Shown here: in pieces, positions 1 through 5,454 of the stretch
Layout: each line of letters starts with the position of its first letter
Position numbering within the stretch: the stretch's first letter is position 1
From: an uncultured Lachnospiraceae bacterium
GTDB lineage: Bacteria; Bacillota; Clostridia; Lachnospirales; Lachnospiraceae
Assembly (NCBI GenBank): GCA_947305345.1
Contig: CAMZDH010000051.1
Coordinates: forward strand, 1-5,454
Direction of reading: 5' to 3'
Length of the DNA: 5,454 nt
Program-made: the position numbers and the translations under genes
The notes under the pieces: model-generated
Databases searched by the model: none
What the model was told of the DNA's origin: nothing
What the model saw: the letters and a program-made list of their open reading frames with translations, nothing else

Positions 1-71
1 AGGCGACAGGATTTGAACCTGCGACCTCTGCGTCCCGAACGCAGCGCTCTACCAAACTGAGCCACGCCTCG
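1..71 (-). tRNA. tRNA-Pro (anticodon CGG), 3' end cut by the window edge
   Basis: Read on the minus strand, the cloverleaf is complete except for the last acceptor bases. The 5' acceptor strand is CGAGGCG, the D arm has a GCTC/GAGC stem, and the anticodon arm is CTGCG-TTCGGGA-CGCAG, giving anticodon CGG (proline, codon CCG). A five-base variable loop follows, then a T arm GCAGG-TTCAAAT-CCTGT with one G-U pair, then CGCCT of the 3' acceptor strand. Two acceptor bases, the discriminator and the CCA (encoded or added) lie beyond position 1. The 5' C1 fits the C1-G72 pair usual in bacterial tRNA-Pro. CGG decodes only CCG, so a second proline tRNA with a UGG or GGG anticodon is expected elsewhere. 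It has its own promoter and is separated from the upstream operon by a terminator. Confidence 0.96.
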
Positions 72-94
72 AAGCCTCAAAAGGCACGGAAAAC

Positions 95-123
95 AGTATA
101 TAGTATCGATTTTCAAAAGTCAA
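95..123 (-). promoter_or_regulatory. Sigma-70 (SigA) type promoter of tRNA-Pro
   Basis: On the minus strand a -35 box TTGACT (118-123) and a -10 box TATACT (95-100) are separated by exactly 17 bases. Each box matches five of six consensus positions. Transcription would start near position 88, giving a leader of about 17 bases before the mature tRNA 5' end at 71. The leader contains a small GCCT-TTTG-AGGC hairpin (74-85) that RNase P would remove. A strong consensus promoter is usual for stable RNA genes. No start site has been measured. Confidence 0.85.
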
Positions 124-130
124 GACAAAG

Positions 131-165
131 ATAAAAAAAGATTTCGGTGCCTCACTTTTCACCGA
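131..165 (-). terminator. Rho-independent terminator of the EEP-mutase-lipoprotein operon
   Basis: On the minus strand a six-base stem TCGGTG/CACCGA (160-165 with 144-149) encloses a ten-base loop. Four bases later comes a run of seven T (133-139). The stem overlaps the last codons and the TGA stop (152-154) of the lipoprotein gene, so the operon ends with almost no 3' untranslated RNA. The stem is short, and the stem-to-T-run distance is slightly longer than ideal. Its place between a stop codon and a new promoter supports the call. Confidence 0.72.
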
Positions 166-2239
166 GGTACTGTGCGGCATCGTCGTAATACCAGTTGAAA
201 AAATGCGACTCGACCGCATTCGCGTCGACCGCGCCCTCCCTTGAAAGGACCGGCAGGAACAGGTTCTGCCGCATGTTCTCGGACGCGCCCTCACTCCGTA
301 AGAAACGGAGCGCCTCGAGATAGGCGCTGTCGAACGCCTCCTTCGACTCAAACGGCAGCAGGTAGTAATTCACGGTCACGTAATACGGCGCTGCCTTGTC
401 CTCAAACGTCGCGTTCGCAATCCGGTTCAGCTCAAGCGACGCATTGATCATCACGGCCGTATGCCCGTCCTTCAGTTTCTCCAGCCGTTCGAGGATCCTC
501 TGGTACGCGTCTTCCGCGATGGAAGGCGCGGGGTCGGACTCCCGGGTGTTGTAGAGATCCACGTCCACGTAAGCATTGTCCTCTTTCTCCACGATCTCAA
601 AATACGAGACCGGGCGCTTCATGAGCACCGGCAGGTCGCTCCGCTTCGGATACGCACCGTCGTAAAGCTCCGTTTCCGTCCGGAAGCGGTCGTAGACCGC
701 GAGGTGCTCCATCACGTCCTCAAACCGGATATAAGCCTCCATGAAGCCGCCGTTTCGTGACGTCACGTAGAGGCAGAGGGTCTGCTCGTCAAAGACGAAC
801 GGGAACGCGTCTCCCCGCTCGAACGCGGCTCCGGCGAGCAGCGTCTCTTCGACGGCCTCCCCCTTCTGGGAGATCTCGGAAAACGCCTTCAGGACCGCCG
901 TGCCGAAGACGTCCTTCGCGCGGGTCCCGGCATTGAAGAGCTGCTGGACCGTGATCGCCTTTCCTTCCTCCAGGCTTAAGTTCGTCGTGACGGGCAAGAG
1001 TTCTTCCGTCGTCTTTTCCCCATCCTCACTTGTCTTCGTAATAAAGAATTTCGTCGCGACCGAGACCGTGTTCTGGAATGCGCTTGCGAGCGAGACCTTC
1101 GTCTCCAGCGTCTCGCCCTCCTGTAAAAGCGGCGCGATCTCCTTGATCCGGTCCGCGACCGGCCCGAACAGCATCAGGTTCACGCGGTTCTCGACGCCGG
1201 GATCCTTCAGCCCGTCGATCGACGGATATTCAAAATGCACGCCTTCGTGCGACGCGCCCTTCGCACTGAAAAAGATCGAATCCTGAACGTATGTGTCGCG
1301 CTCCGAAAGTGAAAACTCCGGCGGATCCACGGCCTGATCCTCATGGCCGATGAATCCGTTGTCCAGGATCGGAGAAAAACCCGCGTCCCGGACGAGCATC
1401 TGGCCGCGCTCGGAAAGGAGCGTTTCGACGAAGCGCTTCGCGTTTTCCGCCGCATCCCCCCGGATGACCGCCATATAGCCCGTAAGAAACGGATAGTCGC
1501 CGCTCCGGATCGTCGAATCGTTCGGCGCGATGCCGTCGATCTCCAGAAAGCGGATCTTATCCGTACTGAACAAGCGTTTCGCGTTTTCGAACGTCGTATA
1601 GCCGACGAAGCCCTCCTCCTTGAAGACGTCCGTTTCGGACAGGCGCTTCGTTTCTTCGGAGAACAGGCCTGGGAAAAAGCCGTCAAAAAGCATTGCTTCC
1701 GCGCTGCCCTCTTCGCCCCGCGTCAGCGTGACCGGAACGTCGTTTCCGCCAAGTTCCGACCAGTTTCCGGTCTCGCCGCGGTAGAGCACCGCGAGTTCCG
1801 ATTTCGTCAGGCTCCGCACCGGATTCTTCGCGCTGACGAAAAAGACGAAGCCTTCCACGGCAAAACGGCTTTTGACGGCGCCTTCCACGCTGTCCAGCCC
1901 TTCCATGCCGGCAAAGACCTCCGGGAGGAGCAGGACGTCCGACTGTTTCATGGAAAGGCTTAACGGAAGCGTGCCCGGGACCGCGCCGGAAAGCGCCTTC
2001 GCGTTTTCATTCCGGGTGAAGTTCCTCCGGACGTCTTCCGCAAGGCCTTCCAACAGGACCGAAGTCCGGACCACGGGGTACCCGCTCTCCGTAAAGACCG
2101 CCTCCGCGTAAGGATCCGGCGCCGTCGTTTCCAACGGGGTACCGGTCGTCTCTGCCGGTCCTTCGGGCGGTACGCACCCGGAGCACAGCGTCAGGATGAT
2201 CAACGCGGGAAGGACGATCCTCCCAAAATGCAGTTTCAC
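152..2239 (-). CDS. Lipoprotein with a PstS-like substrate-binding domain and an RsiV/PdaC-like (DUF4163-DUF3298) region
   Basis: This 695-residue protein is predicted to be exported and lipid-anchored. Residues 1-21 form a signal peptide with a hydrophobic core, and the lipobox-like LCSGC puts the lipidated Cys at 22. A Thr/Pro-rich linker covers about 23-45. Residues 50-300 resemble the PstS/PBP-like fold: NPVRSLTKSEL (139-149), LYRGETGNWSELGG (152-165), GFVGYTTFENAKR (210-222), an IDGIAPND stretch with a GDYPFLTGY segment (234-255), and GQMLVRDAGFSPI (279-291). Residues 325-520 match the DUF4163-DUF3298 pattern of RsiV and PdaC: YPSIDGLKDP (338-347), TTNLSLEEGKAITVQQLF (418-435) and FPFVFDEQTLCLYVT (479-493). 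Residues 521-695 are unassigned. The start is GTG, because an in-frame TAA lies two codons upstream. The gene follows the mutase by 16 bases. It may bind an extracellular ligand or sense the envelope; this is inferred, and no transporter subunits accompany it here. Confidence 0.85.
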   Translation of the reverse strand: MKLHFGRIVLPALIILTLCSGCVPPEGPAETTGTPLETTAPDPYAEAVFTESGYPVVRTSVLLEGLAEDVRRNFTRNENAKALSGAVPGTLPLSLSMKQSDVLLLPEVFAGMEGLDSVEGAVKSRFAVEGFVFFVSAKNPVRSLTKSELAVLYRGETGNWSELGGNDVPVTLTRGEEGSAEAMLFDGFFPGLFSEETKRLSETDVFKEEGFVGYTTFENAKRLFSTDKIRFLEIDGIAPNDSTIRSGDYPFLTGYMAVIRGDAAENAKRFVETLLSERGQMLVRDAGFSPILDNGFIGHEDQAVDPPEFSLSERDTYVQDSIFFSAKGASHEGVHFEYPSIDGLKDPGVENRVNLMLFGPVADRIKEIAPLLQEGETLETKVSLASAFQNTVSVATKFFITKTSEDGEKTTEELLPVTTNLSLEEGKAITVQQLFNAGTRAKDVFGTAVLKAFSEISQKGEAVEETLLAGAAFERGDAFPFVFDEQTLCLYVTSRNGGFMEAYIRFEDVMEHLAVYDRFRTETELYDGAYPKRSDLPVLMKRPVSYFEIVEKEDNAYVDVDLYNTRESDPAPSIAEDAYQRILERLEKLKDGHTAVMINASLELNRIANATFEDKAAPYYVTVNYYLLPFESKEAFDSAYLEALRFLRSEGASENMRQNLFLPVLSREGAVDANAVESHFFNWYYDDAAQYLGEK

Positions 2240-2250
2240 GGTGTTTTACA

Positions 2251-2254
2251 CTCC
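2251..2254 (-). promoter_or_regulatory. Ribosome binding site for the GTG-initiated lipoprotein gene
   Basis: GGAG begins one base after the TAA stop of the mutase gene and lies 11 bases before the GTG start at 2239. That spacing is somewhat long. The in-frame TAA two codons before GTG excludes any upstream start, and the next candidate (TTG, residue 13) would remove most of the signal peptide. The position suggests that ribosomes finishing the mutase help initiation here, which is inference. Confidence 0.6.
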
Positions 2255-2255
2255 A

Positions 2256-3944
2256 TTACAAGTATTGTTCAACTTCCCGAAGCAGCGCTTCTTCTTTAGA
2301 AGCCGCCGCCGCCGCGCTTTCGCCGGCAGCCGTCATATACACCTTGATCTTCGGTTCGGTGCCGGAGGGCCGGATGATCACCGAAGCATCGTCCGGCAGT
2401 TCAAAACGCACGACGTCCGCCTTCGGGAGGCCGCCGATGCCCTGGCTGTAATCGATCGCGGAAAGGACCGGCCAGTCGCCGAACGCGGTGACCTCTTCGC
2501 GGAACCGCTTCAGGATCTTTGCCATCCGTCCCTGCCCCTCGATGCCGGGGTACTCATACTGATGGACCTTGTTGCAGAAGAATCCGAATTCACGCCCGAG
2601 CGCGTTGAGTTTTTCCGGCAGGCCGAGGCCGATGCTCCGGTAATAAACGAACATCTCGGCGACGAGCATGCTCGCGACGACCGCGTCCTTGTCCCGGACG
2701 TAGCTTCCCGACAGGAAACCGCAGCTCTCTTCAAAGCCAAAGACGAAGCGCCCTTCCTCTCCCGCTTTCTCCAAAAACCCGATCTGCTCGCCGATGTACT
2801 TGAAGCCGGTCAGGACATTACGCATTTCGACGCCGTATTTCTCCGCGATCTTCGAAGCAAGGTCGGTCGTCACGATAGATTTCACCGTGACTGCTCTTTC
2901 CGGCAGCGTTCCGGCCGCCGTCCGCATCTTCAGGATAAAGTCGAGAAGCAGACAGCCGAGTTCGTTTCCGGATAAAATGCGGTATTCTCCCGAAGGCATC
3001 CGGACCGCGATGCTCGTGCGGTCGGAGTCCGGGTCGGTCGCGAGGAGGAGATCCGCCTGAACTTCCTTGCAGGTCTCGATCCCGAGCGCCATCGCTTCCA
3101 ACATTTCGGGATTCGGATAGGGACAGGTCGGAAAATGCCCGTCCGGCTCCTCCTGCGCCTTGACGACCGTGATGTTCGTGAAGCCGCATTCCCTGAGAAC
3201 GCGCTGCACGGGCTTTAAACCGGCGCCGTTTAACGGCGTATAGACGATCGAGACATTCCGGTCGACGGCAGCATCTTTTTGAAGCACGGACCGTTTCTTC
3301 ACTTCCTCGATGTAGGCCGTTTCGACTTCGGGGGAAATGAGTTCGATTGCCCCTTCCTTCAAAAGGTCCTGATACGGGCGCCAGGAAACGTCGTCGAAGA
3401 CGTCCATTTCGGAAATGAAGCCGTAGACCTTGTCCGCGTCCCCGCTCGTCATCTGGCAGCCGTCTCCGCCGTAGGCTTTGTACCCGTTGTATATCGCCGG
3501 GTTATGGGACGCGGTCACCACGACGCCCGCGGAGCAGTTGAGATAACGCACCGCGAACGAAAGGCACGGCGTCGGCATCAGTTCCGGATAGAGGTAGACG
3601 TGAACGCCCATCGTGGCGATGACCGCGGCCGCAGTCTCGGCAAACAGTTTCGACTTGATGCGGGAATCGTAAGCGATCGCGATGCTCTTCCCCCGCGTGC
3701 CGCATTCCAGGACATAGCGGCCCATGGCCTTCGACGCCTCCGCGACGACGTAGATATTCATGCGGTTCGTGCCCGCGCCGATCACGCCGCGAAGCCCGGC
3801 GGTCCCGAACTTGAGGTCCGTATAGAAGGCGTCCGTGATCGCGTCTTCATTGCCCGCCATGTTGGCGAGCTCGACCTGCAGGTCCGGGTCCATCGTGGCC
3901 CGGTCGAGCCAGCGTTCGTATTTTTCCTGAATCCCTTTGTCCAT
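2256..3944 (-). CDS. pgcA: Phosphoglucomutase/phosphomannomutase, PgcA type (alpha-D-phosphohexomutase)
   Basis: This cytoplasmic enzyme interconverts glucose-6-phosphate and glucose-1-phosphate, or the mannose equivalents. It feeds nucleotide-sugar synthesis for envelope polymers and polysaccharide. All four family loops are present in order: the phosphoserine loop TASHNP (144-149, catalytic Ser146), the metal loop DPDSDR (304-309), the sugar-binding loop GFEES (403-407) and the phosphate-binding loop RPSGTEPK (525-532). The N-terminal LKFGTAGLRG (44-53) is also typical. At 562 residues the protein is full length for the long bacterial PgcA-like subfamily and longer than the ~450-residue GlmM/ManB group. 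The metal loop carries Ser where DPDADR is commonest; the three aspartates are intact. The start is ATG preceded by GAGAGG at five bases, 11 bases after the upstream stop. The family is certain; the choice between glucose and mannose cannot be made from sequence alone. Confidence 0.96.
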   Translation of the reverse strand: MDKGIQEKYERWLDRATMDPDLQVELANMAGNEDAITDAFYTDLKFGTAGLRGVIGAGTNRMNIYVVAEASKAMGRYVLECGTRGKSIAIAYDSRIKSKLFAETAAAVIATMGVHVYLYPELMPTPCLSFAVRYLNCSAGVVVTASHNPAIYNGYKAYGGDGCQMTSGDADKVYGFISEMDVFDDVSWRPYQDLLKEGAIELISPEVETAYIEEVKKRSVLQKDAAVDRNVSIVYTPLNGAGLKPVQRVLRECGFTNITVVKAQEEPDGHFPTCPYPNPEMLEAMALGIETCKEVQADLLLATDPDSDRTSIAVRMPSGEYRILSGNELGCLLLDFILKMRTAAGTLPERAVTVKSIVTTDLASKIAEKYGVEMRNVLTGFKYIGEQIGFLEKAGEEGRFVFGFEESCGFLSGSYVRDKDAVVASMLVAEMFVYYRSIGLGLPEKLNALGREFGFFCNKVHQYEYPGIEGQGRMAKILKRFREEVTAFGDWPVLSAIDYSQGIGGLPKADVVRFELPDDASVIIRPSGTEPKIKVYMTAAGESAAAAASKEEALLREVEQYL

Positions 3945-3949
3945 GCGTG

Positions 3950-3955
3950 CCTCTC
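3950..3955 (-). promoter_or_regulatory. Ribosome binding site of the phosphohexomutase gene
   Basis: GAGAGG lies five bases before the ATG at 3944 and directly abuts the TAA stop of the upstream EEP gene. It fixes the mutase start and, with the 11-base gap, supports co-transcription of the two genes. Confidence 0.75.
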
Positions 3956-5065
3956 TTATTTCAGCGTGAACGTCATCCGCACCGGATTGTGGTCTGAATA
4001 GGCAAAATCGGTATCAATCACGTGGCTCTCCTGCACTTCGATGTTCGAAGAATGCAGGAATCCGTCGATCGTGATCACGAACTGCGTGCTGTTGTCATGC
4101 GTCCAGGCGGTGTCTGGATTCCGGCAGCTCGGGATAGGATTCGCGGCATCGAACGGGGATTCCAAAAGGATATCCTTCGTCAGATACTCCTTCGGGAACG
4201 GCTGTGCCCAGGTATAATCTTCGGCTGGAAGCGTTCCGAAATCCGCGGTCGGGTTCTCGGTCAGGCTCTTGTTGAAATCGCCGCACGCGATCACGTAATT
4301 CCCTTTGTCGATCTCACGCTGCATGTATTCCGTGACGACCCGAACCTGCTCGTCCGCGATCTTTCCGTCCGACGTGTAGGCGGACAGGTGGAAATTGATC
4401 AGCACGAGTTCCTTCCCGTTGTTCACCGGAACGCGCTCCACGAGGAAGCACCGGTCGAGGTCCAGAAGCTTATAGAGGCTCGTTTCGATCGGCAGCGCGA
4501 CGCGCTCCGCATTGCCCGCGGAAAGCGTCGAGAACGTGAGAATGCCGGACTGGCTCGCGCCGTGCGGCTGCGTCAGGGGATACATCAGGAACGGAGAATC
4601 GTAATTCTGCGCGAACGCGTAGGAATAGCCGAACAGCCGCTCGGTGAGGTAGGGCCGTTCGTCGACATAGTAGGTCCTCGTCGAATGGGTGTCGCATTCC
4701 TGCACGAAGATGAAATCCGCGTTTTCATTCGAAAGGACCTCCGCGATCTTCTTCAGGTTCGCGTCAAGGCGCTCCTTCGACCAGGCCCAGGCCTGCGTGC
4801 CGCCGTCCATGAAGAAATCGTAATCGTCTTCATAAGCGCCGAAACCGATGTTGTACGAGACGATCGAATACGCTTTTCCCGTCTCGGCTTCGCCCTCCTG
4901 GTTCCGTTCGACGCTGACGGCGCCTTCCGGCAGCCGGTGGTACGCGATCAGGACGTAGGCAAAATACCCGACGACCGTGAGCAGCAGCGCGGCAAGCACG
5001 ATGACGACGACTTTGATCAGTATCTTCCACCAGATTTTTTTCTTTGGTTCCTGTTCTTTTTTCAT
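3956..5065 (-). CDS. Membrane-anchored endonuclease/exonuclease/phosphatase (EEP) family protein
   Basis: This 369-residue protein has a basic N-terminus (KKEQEPKKK), one long hydrophobic segment at about 11-43 and a C-terminal EEP domain at about 65-369. The topology predicts a cytoplasmic N-terminus and an outside catalytic domain. Recognisable metal-dependent phosphodiesterase motifs are SYNIGFG (Asn72), FVQECD (Glu123), LINFHLSA (Asn224, His226), CGDFN (Asp263, Asn265), TIDGFL (Asp334) and SDHNPV (Asp358, His359). These match the acid/base and metal residues of the DNase I/exonuclease III/sphingomyelinase superfamily, so the enzyme is probably active. The substrate could be extracellular nucleic acid, a phospholipid head group or another phosphodiester. 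I chose ATG at 5065, preceded by GGGAG at eight bases. A longer frame from GTG at 5137 overlaps the dnaE stop, has no clear ribosome binding site and adds a hydrophilic stretch before the anchor. Confidence 0.9.
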   Translation of the reverse strand: MKKEQEPKKKIWWKILIKVVVIVLAALLLTVVGYFAYVLIAYHRLPEGAVSVERNQEGEAETGKAYSIVSYNIGFGAYEDDYDFFMDGGTQAWAWSKERLDANLKKIAEVLSNENADFIFVQECDTHSTRTYYVDERPYLTERLFGYSYAFAQNYDSPFLMYPLTQPHGASQSGILTFSTLSAGNAERVALPIETSLYKLLDLDRCFLVERVPVNNGKELVLINFHLSAYTSDGKIADEQVRVVTEYMQREIDKGNYVIACGDFNKSLTENPTADFGTLPAEDYTWAQPFPKEYLTKDILLESPFDAANPIPSCRNPDTAWTHDNSTQFVITIDGFLHSSNIEVQESHVIDTDFAYSDHNPVRMTFTLK

Positions 5066-5073
5066 TCCGTTTT

Positions 5074-5078
5074 CTCCC
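5074..5078 (-). promoter_or_regulatory. Ribosome binding site deciding the EEP protein start
   Basis: GGGAG lies eight bases before the ATG at 5065, followed by AAAACGG. It favours this start over the in-frame GTG at 5137 and gives a typical basic N-terminus directly before the membrane segment. Confidence 0.75.
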
Positions 5079-5097
5079 GAATATTCATGGTTTTGAT

Positions 5098-5114
5098 CCG
5101 CCGTCTGACGGCGG
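5098..5114 (-). other. GC-rich hairpin between dnaE and the EEP gene, without a U-tract
   Basis: A perfect seven-base stem CCGCCGT/ACGGCGG with a three-base loop (CAG on the minus strand) sits in the 67-base gap after the dnaE stop. The downstream minus-strand bases are ATCAAAACC, so it is not a standard intrinsic terminator. It could mark an RNA processing or pausing point, protect the dnaE 3' end, or attenuate read-through. No clear -35/-10 promoter pair was found in this gap, so it does not show where the downstream operon starts. Confidence 0.6.
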
Positions 5115-5133
5115 GTGTTTACGAATCTTCGCG

Positions 5134-5454
5134 TCACCAGCGGGCGCGGTTCATCTGCTCGAAGACCACCTGTACGTTGCCCTTTCCGAGGAACTCCTCC
5201 GCGGCCTCCTTCGCGCCGTCTTCGACCGAAACGCTGTACTGCGCCGGCATTTTCTTATACTTCCGCGTATCCTTCAAATAGACCGTGACCGTATCGGTGC
5301 CGTCATAGGGCTCAAGGATCCGGAACAGATCCTCCTGCCTGCGGTCGAAGTCCGCCTTGTTTTCAAACTGCAGCCAGAGCGCATGCGGAACGTCCCGGAA
5401 GCGTACCGCATTCTCCAGAACGACCTTGCCCTTCGGGTCGTCGCCGAGCGAGAC
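5134..5454 (-). CDS. dnaE: DNA polymerase III subunit alpha, C-terminal end (partial)
   Basis: An open frame enters from the right edge and ends at TGA (5134-5136), giving the last 106 residues of a longer protein. The pattern is that of the extreme C-terminus of bacterial DnaE: LENAVRFRDVPHALWLQF (13-30 of this fragment), then LFRILEPYDGTDTVTVYLKD (43-62), KKMPAQYSVSV (67-77) and AAEEFLGKGNVQVV (84-97). This is the small alpha/beta tail after the OB-fold, where DnaE proteins typically show an LW-hydrophobic strand, a G-[ND]-x-V-x-[VI]-Y-[LF] strand and a final N-V-x-V-V strand. The catalytic PHP, palm and finger domains lie outside the window, so polymerase activity is not shown here. The downstream EEP gene is on the same strand. 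Confidence 0.85.
   Translation of the reverse strand, partial: VSLGDDPKGKVVLENAVRFRDVPHALWLQFENKADFDRRQEDLFRILEPYDGTDTVTVYLKDTRKYKKMPAQYSVSVEDGAKEAAEEFLGKGNVQVVFEQMNRARW

Noticed and set aside
1343..1963. 206-residue plus-strand open frame
   Set aside because: It is antisense to the PstS-like part of the lipoprotein, with no supporting motif or ribosome binding site that I could recognise.
2207..2224. Imperfect inverted repeat early in the lipoprotein gene
   Set aside because: The GGGAGGA/TCCTTCCC pairing needs a bulge and a three-base loop and lies inside coding sequence. It is within what chance gives in GC-rich DNA.
2196..2975. 259-residue plus-strand open frame
   Set aside because: It runs across the mutase-lipoprotein junction on the wrong strand, and its product has low-complexity Arg-rich patches and no family pattern.
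3279..4001. 240-residue plus-strand open frame
   Set aside because: It is antisense to the mutase gene, whose catalytic motifs are certain. Its composition is that of a shadow frame.
5121..5132. Short palindrome-like ACGAATCTTCGC after the dnaE stop
   Set aside because: There are only four pairs around a two-base centre, so it cannot form a stable hairpin and is not a convincing operator.
5066..5137. 24-residue N-terminal extension of the EEP protein from GTG at 5137
   Set aside because: The GTG overlaps the dnaE TGA and has no evident ribosome binding site, and the segment contains the intergenic hairpin. The ATG at 5065 has a good Shine-Dalgarno.
4022..5281. 419-residue plus-strand open frame
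   Set aside because: It lies antisense to the EEP gene and crosses into dnaE. It is rich in Arg, Val and charged residues with no recognisable motif, as expected from the reverse complement of a GC-rich gene.

Overview
The window looks like a piece of a moderately high-GC Bacillota chromosome, probably a clostridial (Oscillospirales-like) gut-type bacterium. That placement is inferred from the gene families and from the C-rich third codon positions; no rRNA or other decisive marker is present. All recognised genes lie on the minus strand, so transcription runs from high to low coordinates.

In the order of transcription, the window holds: the last 106 codons of dnaE (DNA polymerase III alpha subunit, 5134-5454); a 67-base gap with a strong GC hairpin and no U-tract; a membrane-anchored endonuclease/exonuclease/phosphatase (EEP) family protein (3956-5065); a PgcA-type phosphoglucomutase/phosphomannomutase (2256-3944); and a 695-residue lipoprotein (152-2239). 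The lipoprotein joins a PstS-like periplasmic-binding domain to an RsiV/PdaC-like (DUF4163-DUF3298) region. The gaps of 11 and 16 bases between the last three genes indicate one transcription unit, closed by an intrinsic terminator that overlaps the lipoprotein stop codon. Immediately downstream a near-consensus sigma-70 type promoter drives a tRNA-Pro(CGG) gene, whose 3' end runs off the window.

The EEP protein and the lipoprotein should both act outside the cytoplasmic membrane. The mutase supplies glucose-1-phosphate (or mannose-1-phosphate) for envelope glycopolymers. A cell-envelope theme for this small operon is therefore reasonable, but it is inference. The most unusual item is the two-module lipoprotein, whose ligand loops do not match phosphate-binding PstS and whose last ~170 residues I could not assign. 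I saw no mobile element, CRISPR array or defence system. The long plus-strand open frames are antisense shadows of real genes.
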